Below, one piece after another: positions 22,570 to 32,921 of a DNA stretch of 64,000 nucleotides. The stretch spans positions 26,998,118-27,062,117 of the forward strand of contig NC_044924.1 in the NCBI RefSeq assembly GCF_003576645.1, read 5' to 3'. The position numbers and the translations under genes are program-made. The notes under the pieces were generated by a model. That model made no database searches and had not been told where the DNA came from. It worked only from the letters and a program-made list of their open reading frames with translations. Position 1 is the first letter of the stretch, and each line of letters starts with the position of its first letter. This DNA comes from Ipomoea triloba (Eukaryota > Streptophyta > Magnoliopsida > Solanales > Convolvulaceae).

Positions 22570-23138
22570 GGAAAAATCATCACTTTAGTCCCTCAATTGT
22601 TTACCAACTGTCAATGTAGTTTCTAGTTTTCAGTTTCAATTAATTTGACCCTCGAATTGTTAAAATTTTGTCAATTAAACCCTTCCGAGTGACAAAAATG
22701 GTGATTTCTCCATTTTTTAAAATTTCGTCAAGGGAAAATTGTAATTTTTGCCCCTCCATAATATGCTAATTATTATCAATGTCACCCCTGAATTATTAGT
22801 GGTGTAAATGTTGCCCCTCAATTTTTAAAATCGGTACATATATTGCCCCTCCCGTACCGACAAGAGGGGCAATATTTACACCATGGAGGGCCAATATATG
22901 TATCGTTTTTGAAAATTGAGGGACAATATTTGCACCACTAATAATTCAGGGGTGACATTAATAATTGTCATATCATGGAAGGGCATAAATTACAATTTTC
23001 CCTTTCGTCAATTTTATCCTCGGAGGGTTTAATTGACGAAATTTTAAACAATTCGAGGATCAAGTTAGTTGAAATTGAAAACCAGGGATTACATTGGCAG
23101 TTAGAAAACAATTGAATAACCAAAATGATGATTTTCCC
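22570..23138. mobile_element. Mutator-type foldback MITE carrying a nested one
   Basis: A 569-bp element with inverted ends GGAAAAATCATC/GATGATTTTCCC. The flanks TTTTAAATA (22561-22569) and TTTTAAGTA (23139-23147) form a 9-bp duplication with one change, the size made by Mutator transposases. Its arms match the element at 21412-21701. A second element (22732-23002) sits in the middle. No coding capacity. Confidence 0.85.
22732..23002. mobile_element. Nested Mutator-type MITE with a perfect 9-bp duplication
   Basis: A 271-bp near-palindrome with ends GGGAAAATTGTAATTT/AAATTACAATTTTCCC. It is flanked on both sides by TTTCGTCAA (22723-22731 and 23003-23011), a perfect 9-bp target duplication made inside the older host MITE. 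Arms contain GCCCCTC/GAGGGGC phrases. Confidence 0.92.
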
Positions 23139-23147
23139 TTTTAAGTA

Positions 23148-24310
23148 TATTGAATATACACTATTTGTATGCTGAATGTTCATTATTTGGTAACATACCA
23201 AATAATGTACCTTTAGTGCTCAAGTAATGTACCTTCAAAAAATGATTTTTTTTTACTACATCCGTCCCATTTTGGTTGTCTTGTTCGTTTAACTAGGTTT
23301 GACTGAAGTTATTTTTAATTCAATTTTTTATAATATTAAATTTAACATTAATATATAAAATTTATATATTTAGAAACTACATTAAAAGTACTATTAAACA
23401 CAAAAATTAAATTTAAAAATAATAACAAATTACTAAAGAAAACAAGCAATGAAGAAAGAATTGATTTGACCAATGAATAGTAAATAGAACAGGTAAAATG
23501 GGACAGAAGGAGTATTATATTAAAAATGTATATAACAAAAATATACCTTATGTTAGTGGTCCATTGGTCCATAGTATAATGATTGGTCCATATAGCCCCA
23601 AGTCATACATTAACAAGTCCTCTGTTTTTTATGTAGAAAAATTAAATTATAAAGCTACAAAACAAAGGTGTGTTGAAAGTTGAAACTGATGTTACAACAA
23701 GTATTATAATAGAGACTAAACAAAACGAAAAGAACAAAAATAGTATATATTGGAAATGATTATTCTGAAACTGTCTTGATTCTTAAACAGTTTGTCCTAA
23801 GTCCTTTATATATGTGTTTGAAGAATTAAAAAGTATGATTAAAACTTGAAGGTAGGATCCTTGTAAGATATGATTTTGAACATAAACAGCAGAATTATTC
23901 AACAGAAAATAAATAAAATACGGAGTAATTAGAATTAGTCAATCCAACACTTTCTGACTCCCATCCTAGTAAGAAGATTGAAGGCCTTGACGAGTTGATG
24001 GTTTTCAATAACTAGGCCAAACAATAAAATAGGTAGTATATGTATTACAATGCTAGACGCTTCTACATCTACCACTCATAAGCCTAACTTTTTCTTTTTT
24101 TTTTTTTGTATGTGGTAAGTTTTAATAGGATGGGATTTAAAACAAACAAACAAAAAAAAAAAAAGAAAGAAGAAGAGGAAAACGACACTATTAAAACTTT
24201 TCACGTCAAGGAGTGACAATCAAGTTGTGAGTACATGGTAGATGTAGTGGCAATTAACACTTTTCGTATATGTATAACGAATTGAAGAAAGATTATAATA
24301 TCGTCGAAAT
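23148..24310. other. AT-rich intergenic DNA, no gene
   Basis: No coding region or structured element is recognised. It contains poly-T and poly-A runs near 24085-24165 but no clear retroposon head for them. Confidence 0.4.
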
Positions 24311-24311
24311 T

Positions 24312-24465
24312 CATGGTTGCAGTAGGCGCTAGGCGCTAGTCGGGCGGTAGACTAGCACCTACCGCCTAAGCGGTCTAGGCGGCGCCTAGACGGTACCTAG
24401 GCGGTTATAGGTGGCGACCTATAAAAACAAAAAATTAATTCATGTGTGTGGATGTATGTCATATA

Positions 24466-24520
<55 letters not shown>

Positions 24521-24702
24521 TACTTTTCTTACATATATAAATAAATAAATTTAAATATATATAAATATAATAATAAAATTAACAAGACCGACTCGCTCGA
24601 GTTAACTCGGCTAACTCTGCTGAGTTAAGCGCTAGGCGGACGCCTAGAGAACAATTCGCCTCGGTCTAGGAGCGCCTAGCGCCTAGGCGGGGATTTTTGC
24701 AA
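24312..24702. mobile_element. GC-rich foldback element with (TA)n core
   Basis: Two GC-rich arms of about 90-100 bp (24316-24410 and 24595-24700) full of TAGGCG/CGCCTA motifs are inverted relative to each other, with GTTGCA/TGCAAC at the outer edges and a (TA)n core at about 24472-24519. Similar CGCCTAGGC motifs occur in the hAT element at 49897-50429, suggesting a related family. No clear 8-bp duplication is visible; instead a roughly 22-bp direct repeat flanks the region. Confidence 0.6.
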
Positions 24703-25601
24703 CAGTACGTAGAATATATAACTATTGAAGAAAGATTATAATATCGCAAAATATAACTGTAAAAATTTGAAAATCAACCACACCTGGGTTAGGAATTAAA
24801 AAATGTTATAATTATTTGATTTGTTCTAAATAAATGACTCGACATGAAATATTAGAAATTATGTAATTATTTTTATAAAAGTAAAGAAGTACGTATATTA
24901 TTGTTGAACCTATAATATATAAAATATAATTAAATTTGTAATCCGACTATTACTTTAAACTTTTCGTTGAAACAAAACGTATCACTCAATTTAGTACTAT
25001 ATCATATCGAAATTAGACGAACAGCCATGAGATTGTATCTGTGTAGTAACCAATAAAAAGCTGGGTTATGTCCATACGTTACTTGTGACCTATACACAAC
25101 ATATGGGCTTGTTTAGGGCACATTAAGTTGATGTTGACAACTTCATTGATGAAGACCAAATTGAAGTTGTCTAAACAAGTTGATGTTGACAAACAAAGCT
25201 CCAACTACATACGCACATGGCTGTGTGGGTGATTTGAAAAATATGAGAACAAAAGCAACGTGTGTTTAATATTTCACAACGTGGTTTGCATGCTCCTTTC
25301 TTATTTCTTGCTTCATGCAAATCAATAAGGGAAAGATAAAAAATTATAAATACATCAAGTGAAATTTGGATTTGAAAATGGAGCAATTTTAAATCTTCAA
25401 GTCAGATGTCTCATCTTTAGAAGGGCCTAAAATTTAGCGAGGGGATTACTCTTTGTGTCCGACAATAGAAACACTGAGTTACAAAAAACCCATAGAGCCT
25501 ATAGCTCGAGCCAAAACATGAGCCACCCTAAGAGTAGTAGCAGAGCACCTAACATGAGACGTAGATACGAGCTGAGTATCCCGCCGTAATAAAGCAATAT
25601 A
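24703..25601. other. AT-rich intergenic DNA, no gene
   Basis: It starts with a second copy of the direct repeat that also lies at about 24281-24305. A local self-complementary stretch (AAGTTGATGTTGACAA, repeated near 25125 and 25178) is present. No gene or defined element is recognised. Confidence 0.4.
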
Positions 25602-25911
25602 GGCCCTGTTTGGTAAATAGTTGTTAGCTGATTGGGTTGGCTATTTGGATTAGAAAGTATGATTTGTTAATAACATTAGCTGATTGTAGAGAGTTGTTTG
25701 ATAAATTAGTTGTTAGGGAATAACTGTTTGATATAATTTCTTTTCTCAAAAAGCTAATTGAAAAGGCTGCTTTGAGTAGCCTTTTAAATTTTAACATTTT
25801 GGAGTTACAAAAAGCTTATTAACCAAACATTTATATTGATTTTTTAATCAAGTCAAACAACTAATAGTGGTCAAATAAATCAAACTTGATGATTATTTAC
25901 CAAACAGGACC
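25602..25911. mobile_element. Tourist-type (PIF/Harbinger) MITE, copy 1
   Basis: 310 bp with inverted ends GGCCCTGTTTGGTAAATA and its complement (one change), and a 3-bp duplication ATA on both sides. Two relatives occur at 33832-34153 and 63044-63355 with CTA and TTA/TTG flanks. The interior shares phrases such as GATATAATTTCTTTT and ACAACTAATAGTGGTCAAAT. Confidence 0.85.
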
Positions 25912-26780
25912 ATAATCTTTAATTATGAGGCCAACATAGGAATAATCATCATAGGGATGCGAGAGTCCACTGCACATTGAAGAAAATGACAATCAGTCCG
26001 TAGAATAATAGTTAGAAAATCTTGCTCCTTAATTCATGATAAGGCCTCCTCATATAAGGCCTTGAGTTAATTGTTGAATTGGTTTTAGTGAAATAAAAAA
26101 GAAATCTACATATTTAATAAGGAATTTTCGTATTCAATAGATGGCTCTTTAATAAGGCCTTAAGTTAATAAAAAAGCACAAACTATTTATTTTCATGAAT
26201 ATAATTGCTGGTGAATTGGTTAACAACATTTTGAGATGATAAGGAATATGTGTATTGAGTTAAATGATAGAAATTAAAGTCCAAGAGTGGTTAATAAGGA
26301 GTGATAATTGTATGGGTCTCTAGTATGATCCTTTTAAAGATATAATACATCTATATGTGATTATTGTCTAAATTACTTGCTAACCAAACATGGAATTGAA
26401 TATGAGCTAAATCAACTAAGGTTTATAGGGCGCATTGTTTGAAGGATGAAAATTGTAAAAAAAATTTCTCGTAAAAACGATTAGAATTACATAATCCAAT
26501 GATACTAAAAGACACAATTCAACTGGTTGAACAATCAAAAACAAGTTAATAATAGCATTATTTTGCATTGCTTGTAGCCACAAGATACATAGTTCAGTTT
26601 TGCTTTATAGTGAGCACTAGTGTACAAACATCTAGAATCGTAGACTAATTGAAATACATCCTGCAATTGATATCATTTCAGGATTGGGATCGATTCCTTA
26701 CAAATGCATCATAGTTTCTCTAAATAAGTAATGTGAGACTCCACCAGATTTCGTTTTGCAAAAGCCAAATACAAAATAGA

Positions 26781-27813
26781 AGAGTTAATTCCAGTTGAGG
26801 TATCTTGTTTTTTGTGACAATTCTAAATTTAGTTAAAGACTATCGTTTTTGACATTTAACACCTCATACTATCATATTTTGAACAATTTTGGTCCTTACG
26901 ATGACTTTTCCTATGAAACCCTATTTTAGGCAATGATATTTTCATCTCATCAATTTTTTTTTTCAATGAGTTAATTCTAGCGCGCAAAGGTCCATTGTCT
27001 TTGGTGGCATTTCTAAATTTAGTCCTAGACAATTGTTTTTGCTATTTGACACGTACCTAGACTATCATATTTTAGACACTTTTGGTCCTTCGGATGACTT
27101 TTTTCAAGTGAAACCCTATTTTAGTAAATGGTATTTTCTAATGACAAAGAAGAGACTTCTTTCTTTCTTTATTATTATTATTATTTTTTTTTTTGTACAA
27201 CTATAGTAGATGATTCACAGAATCATGGACTAAATTAAAACAATAGCGGTCAAACTGAAGCTGATTAGGTGTGCGACATCCTGAGCTTTCCAATTGCTTT
27301 GCAAAATGATTCACCCTGCACCCAGAGATCCTCATGTACTCGGTATCGTCATTGGAAAATGATGATTTGAGGCTGGGTTGAAGGAGATTGTGCAATCCAT
27401 GGTTGAAGAGACGAAAATTTTCATTAAAAAATATTGGCACAAAATCTTTTTAAAAAAATTGAAGATACAAAAATGTCCTTGCCTAAAATAGGGTTTCACC
27501 TGAAAAGGTCATCGAAATGACCAAAAGTGTCCAAAATATTATAGTCTGGGTTGTTAAATATAAAAATCGATTATTTGGGACTAAATTTAAAATTGCCATC
27601 AAATGCAAGGGACCTCCGCTGAAATTAACTCATTAAGAAAAAAATTGAAGAGACGAAAATATTGTTGCCTAAAATAGAGTTTTACCGAAAAAGTCATCGA
27701 AAGGACCAAAAACGTCCAAAATATGATAGTTAAAGTGTTAAATAGTAAAAATGATAGTTGTACTAAATTTAAAATTACCACAAAACACAAATCATTTCTG
27801 CTGAAATTAAGTC
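26781..27813. mobile_element. Mutator-type element with tandem-built arms and unique core
   Basis: Long inverted arms (about 26781-27120 and 27480-27813) are each built of two related tandem units starting with GAGTTAATTC. The flanks CAAAATAGA (26772-26780) and CAAAATATA (27814-27822) fit a 9-bp duplication with one change. The core, about 27200-27440, is not palindromic and holds a 79-codon minus-strand open frame of unknown family, so it may be captured host DNA (Pack-MULE type), which is an inference. Confidence 0.7.
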
Positions 27814-27869
27814 CAAAATATAATTTGGCAAAGAGCTCAACTTGCATAACACAAAACAATATCTTGACG

Positions 27870-28145
27870 TTTAGGAGCATGCCCACATGAAAATTGAATA
27901 TGAAGTTGACAGGCACTTGCATGTGCCTTGGGCAAAGAAGATATAGCCTAACCTTCAACTTCATTCTTGGTACTGTTTGGTAACAAACTTTCCAAAATAG
28001 GAAAGTCCTTCTAGATAAGCATAACGTGAAACTCCACCATGCATGTTTTAGATGATCAAAAGTAGATGCCAATCCAAAGTCATAAATTAAATCGGAGAAA
28101 GATCATGTACTGATGTACGTACCTCTGAAAAGTCAAACGAGATTA
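27870..28145 (+). repeat. Dispersed direct repeat, copy 1 (copy 2 at about 31000-31255)
   Basis: The segment around AACAAACTTTCCAAAATAGG recurs in the same orientation about 3.1 kb downstream with scattered changes and small indels over about 250 bp. The origin is unknown: no terminal repeats, coding trace or poly-A tail were found. Confidence 0.75.
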
Positions 28146-28221
28146 GAGGTAATAGCAATTTTGTAGACTGTATTTGGGAGAAAAAATTAGAGGTATTAGA
28201 TTTACAACTTACTAAAGATAT

Positions 28222-28618
28222 GAGTTAATTTTATTTTTAATCTTAGATTTATAGGTGATAGTTTATTTTTAGTCCATTTTTATTAAAATATCTTCCTTTG
28301 ATTCAAGTATTATTGTGGCATGATAATTTTTAATCCTCTATTAACAAAATCGTTGAAATGTCGTTAAATACACAGATATTTTGATCTTTTTAATACAAAG
28401 TGCATTGACCTGTTAAATTTTTTATGTTTATTTTTTTGAAAAAATTTATAATTGAATATCGAAATGCCCTTGTATTTAATGGCATTTAAATTGTTTTATT
28501 GATAAAAGATCAAAATGGTCATACCACAATAATACTATGACCAAATGAGGATGTTTTGAAAAAAAAAATAGATTAAAAGTGAATTGCCCTATAAATTCAA
28601 GGCCAAAATGAAAATAGA
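28222..28618. mobile_element. Foldback MITE, copy 1 of a two-copy family
   Basis: About 400 bp with inverted ends around TAGATTTATAGGTG/ACCTATAAATC. The same sequence family occurs at about 59339-59905, where it has been split by a SINE. Edges are approximate and no clean duplication was identified. Confidence 0.6.
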
Positions 28619-28689
28619 GTATAATAATAATATTTTGAAAAGAGTATAATAATAATCTAATTAATTGAATAATAAAAATGTGTTTAAGC

Positions 28690-28893
28690 CAATAACCTTG
28701 TAGTCTAGTGGCAAAAAGTGACTCTCCAAAATTAGAGGTCATGGGTTTTAGCCATAGTGGAGAGAATATTGACTCTCTGTGCTTTTATAGGTTGAGGTGG
28801 ATTCGAGCCGGTATTGACTCTTTGTCTATTTGTGTTTCAGTAGGTTGAGATTGAGAACAGATACTACATTGTAACAGACTCTAGTACTAAAAA
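28690..28893 (+). mobile_element. SINE with A-tail
   Basis: It starts CCTTGTAGTCTAGTGGC (A-box-like), has a B-box-like GGTCATGGGTTTTAGCC and ends TAGTACT followed by a 12-A tail. Relatives are found at about 29432-29513 (short) and 59504-59620, all sharing the AGTGACT(C/T)TCCCAAAT and (T/C)AGTACT...A-tail features. Confidence 0.7.
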
Positions 28894-29894
28894 AAAAAAA
28901 CAGGTAAATATGTAATATGACTTAGAAGGACTATTTTACCCTTCCTTTTCTTTCTCTCTTTTCTCTTTCTTTTTCTTCTTCTCGCCACTTTGTTCTTCCT
29001 TTTCTTTCTTTTCGCTTCTTTTCTTTCTTCTTTCCTTCTCACCTCTTCTCTTTCTTTTCCATATTCAAAACCAGATATGTATAATAAGAATCCAGTTAAT
29101 ATGAAAACCACTCTACAGATGAGAATGTGTGAAAAAATCTAAACCATTTATCTGTAATATTTAATAGATAGGAAATCAAGTAAAAAAGCAACGAGGTCAT
29201 TTCATAAATATTTAAAAAAAAAATTGTAATATTAATGAAAACGAATTTTTTTTTTAATTTTAAACTGTTAGATCTACTAGATCGATGGTTTGAATTTGTC
29301 TACATGTTCTCACCTGGGGCATGATTTTCATGGGAGTTGGATCCTATATAATAATATTTATTATATTATTATGATAAAATATGTGATTATAATATTTTAA
29401 TTTATGATATTATTATGTATAAATTATGTCAATGTGTTCAAGTGATATATAGTGACTCTCCCAAATGGAAGGTTAATGTAATTGAGTCAATCGTACTCAA
29501 AAGAAAATTTATAAATTGTAATGTTTTAATTTATAAATTTTTTTATCATTATTATTGTGTAAGGCATGTTGTCTTATAATCATTATTCCTTACAATTCCA
29601 AATTCAACTAAGTAATGTACTCAAATATTCCTACTAAGTTCTTTTCCATTGAATTTAAATTGCATTCCTGTCCAATTATTTTATGTGAACCGTAGGGGTT
29701 TGGATTTGGGTTATACACAGGTTGATGTTGAGTTTCTAAGTTATATTGACTCTGAAATTATATTATGGGTCTTGAATACAGGCAAAAACTTAAAGTTCTA
29801 CTCAATTTTAATAACAAATTAATTTATCCTTATTAAGATTAATTTAATAAATAAAAGATAAAATATAAGAAAGAGTAGAACCAGGACACAGTAA
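28894..29894. other. Intergenic DNA with a pyrimidine-rich tract and a SINE fragment
   Basis: About 28935-29058 is a CT-rich tract (TTCTTT units); open frames over it are low complexity. A short SINE relative lies at about 29432-29513. No gene is seen. Confidence 0.4.
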
Positions 29895-30195
29895 GGGTGT
29901 GTTTGGTTGGTGGGTTTAGGCATAAGGAATGAGTATGCAAGTGATTGCTTGTGTTTGGTTGATAGGTTTTGTGAATGCTACTATGGGTTTGGAATACCCC
30001 ATTAATGACAAAACCCATACCCTTATTAAATAAGGGTTTCATCTCACTTCCTCATTTCTTCTCCAACTATTAATAATCATTCCCATTCCACCCAACTACC
30101 AAACATGCTAAATACTTTCACCAAAACCCATTACCATTATCAAGTATTTGATACCCATTCCGATTCCGATTCTCATGTGCGAACCAAACGCACCC
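29895..30195. mobile_element. Tourist-type MITE with a perfect TAA duplication
   Basis: 301 bp with inverted ends GGGTGTGTTTGGTT and AACCAAACGCACCC. TAA flanks both sides (29892-29894 and 30196-30198), the preferred PIF/Harbinger target. A decayed relative lies at about 56725-57195. Confidence 0.88.
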
Positions 30196-30198
30196 TAA

Positions 30199-31690
30199 TT
30201 GGTAACGCAGTTCAGAGCTAAAACTCCTACGCCTGTGGGGCAACTCATGTCAGACCCATCCACTAGATGTTCACCAAGATTAGGGGGTTTGTATGACATA
30301 ATCACATACAAAAGGCCACAGCCTAATCAACATCATAATCTTCAAGAACACCTTACGTTGGATAGATACGTGCACGCCGTACTGTTGCTTCACAGCTTCA
30401 AATCTTCACTTACTAATCCTTGCATAATTAATGACAATTCAACACCTTGATATGAGATAAACTACCAAATCAATATAATAATAATATTCTTCGAAATGTT
30501 GCACTGTAATTCGTGAAAAGACAATTCCTAATTCATCACTTTATATAGCCTTTAATAACCATTATGCCTAAACACAAGTTGAAGCTTTTCCATGAATTAA
30601 TGTTGTCCACTCATTTAATTTCACCACTAAAGACTTGCTCAATAAATCAATAATTTGTTAGATTAATAATATGAAATTCTGACCAAGCGCGGACTCTGTT
30701 CCATCAGAATGTTGATATTATTGTTCAAGACGGTCCAATAATCATTAAATAAAATAATAATAAAATCCTAAGTTTTGACAAATAATATAGACAAATTAAT
30801 TAAGTTACAAAATGTGTATCATTTGTACACTTACAGACTCAATTTACCTCTTCATGAGACTAGAAGCAAGTTCATGAGATCCATATATAGTTCAACAAAG
30901 TCGGAAAATTTGGGTTTAAAAAAAAACCAACAAAAAGAAAACTCAAAATAAAGATATTAGGTAGGTATAAGTCATAATACAATCTTGGGACATAGGAAAA
31001 TGTCCACCTACATGAAAATTGAATGTGAAGTTAATAGGCACCTTCTTGTGCCTTAGGGCTAGCCAACCTTCAACTTTATTCTCGATACCTTTTGGCAACA
31101 AACTTTCCAAAATAGGAAACTCCTTCTAGATAAGCATAATGTGACAACTCCAACGTGCAATGTTGTAAATGATCTAAAGTAGATGCCAACCAAAATTCAT
31201 ATGAAAGATTATGCACATATTTCTTAAAAATCAAACAAGATTACTAAAAAAACGTAGTCGATATATACTTTGCAAAAGATTTTGTAACAAATCAAACAAC
31301 AATATTGCATGTTTAAAATGAAAAAGAAAAAAAATAAAGGCATTATAACTATATACTTCTTTTAGTTATACTAAATTGCCACATGACTAAAATCTAAAAA
31401 AATTCTATATGAAGAAATTAAATTAATTTGCCATTGAGTTAGTAAGACCTAAATTAAAACTCCATGGCACGAGGTTAGGAGGCTAGCCAATAAATCCAAT
31501 AACTAATAACTAAGTGAGCAGGGTAATCACAACCAAATTAGTTAGATGGTTGATTTAGTAATCACAAAGTTATAAAGTCTACTCCTAGTGTAAATGATCT
31601 ATTGACTTTTTTGGTTTAAATTTGTTACGTTGGCTTATCTCTGTTGGTTTTATGACTTTTGGGTAAACAGGCAGGCCAACACTACCTACC
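30199..31690. other. AT-rich intergenic DNA with the second copy of a dispersed repeat
   Basis: No gene is recognised. The segment at about 31000-31255 is the direct-repeat partner of 27870-28145. Confidence 0.4.
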
Positions 31691-32013
31691 TGCTAGAATA
31701 GCGAGAATATAGGAAATATGTAGGAAAAATATATAGAGATCGAGAATATAGGTATTTTATTGCTCAGAATTTCTTGTCCTTTCTCCAAGGATGGAGGGTC
31801 TATTTATACATATTTTGGACATAGAGCCTTACAAGGAATAGGAATCCTGGACCGCCTCCTGTTACATTATAACTAATAAGCTCTAATCCTACTAATAATA
31901 CAAATACTAAGTCCAATTCGAATCGTATTCTTCGATGGCTTTGGGTCTCTTTCTCTTGATCCAGTTGTTCTCTTAGGCCGGTCCGTGGCCCAGACCTAAT
32001 GTATTATCCATCA
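31691..32013 (-). repeat. Probable solo LTR
   Basis: About 323 bp with TG...CA ends on the minus strand (TGATGGATAATAC to TTCTAGCA) and a TATAAATAGACCCTCCATCC promoter-like phrase on that strand, as in plant LTRs. No 5-bp duplication matches at the proposed edges and no internal retroelement sequence follows, so the call is tentative. Confidence 0.45.
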
Positions 32014-32200
32014 AAATCTTTATGGTTCCTTGTCGTCTAGGGTCGTTAAATGGCGAAATAAAAATCTAAGTGACCAAAATTTCCATGCATCTTCCTACAT
32101 TAAATGGATAGACAGAGAAGATGCTTTCAACATTTATTTCTTTAAGGTCACGCCAATATTTCCCTTTAGGGAAAGGTGGGATTTTTTTGAAGTTGTTCAT

Positions 32201-32340
32201 CACATGTGCAAAAAACTATCATATGTTTCGCGTGGTTTTTAAAGTGCACATTGATTTGATATTTTAGTTTGTGGCTAGGCATGTTGTAACGATGGAAGAC
32301 CCAAGATTTACAATGGACTCCTTCAACCCTTCTATATAAA
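32201..32340 (+). promoter_or_regulatory. Candidate promoter of the JAZ-type gene
   Basis: A palindromic E-box CACATGTG lies at 32201-32208 and a TATA-like CTATATAAAT at 32332-32341, about 230 bp before the start codon. MYC2-type bHLH factors bind CACATG-like boxes and activate JAZ genes (family knowledge). A GA-rich 5' leader follows at about 32395-32432. Whether these sites work is not shown by sequence. Confidence 0.45.
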
Positions 32341-32566
32341 TGTTTCCTAGTCTTTAGGACATTTGGCTGCTCAAGTTTCTATACAACAGAAAGATCGAGA
32401 GAGATAGAAAGAGAGAGAGAGAGAGAAAGAAAGCTATGTTGTTTCTAAATGTCTCCTTCTTATAACACTTGATAAGGTGAAGGAGAAAAATATTAACTCT
32501 TCATTTGATAGTTTTATGTTTTATTTGTTAGAAATATATATATACAGGGAAAAAAAAAAAAAAAGC

Positions 32567-32870
32567 ATGATGAGGAGGAAGAGTGAAACTTCTTTGCCAT
32601 ATTCAAAGTTCCAAATTCATTCGGTGTAAGTTTTTATATATTTCTCAGGTTTTTTGTGTATTTGTGGGGGTGTTTTCTTTGTTTTTTGTTTTTTGTTTTT
32701 TGTTTTTTGTTTTTTGTTTTTTGTTTTTTGTTTTTTTGTTTTTGTTTTTGGGAGTTACAATGAACAAGTAGCATTAGTTTTGATTTCAAGAATACCCACA
32801 AATGATTCAAATTAAAATCATTGTGGGTTGTATATATGTTTAGATGCATACCTCCTTCTTCTTCTCCTTT

Positions 32871-32921
<51 letters not shown>

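Noticed and set aside
31691..32013. Full LTR retrotransposon around the LTR-like unit
   Set aside because: There is no second LTR, primer site or coding remnant nearby, and the 5-bp flanks do not match.
32030..32242. 70-aa open frame upstream of the JAZ-type gene
   Set aside because: No domain is recognised and it overlaps the candidate promoter region; its codons are unremarkable.
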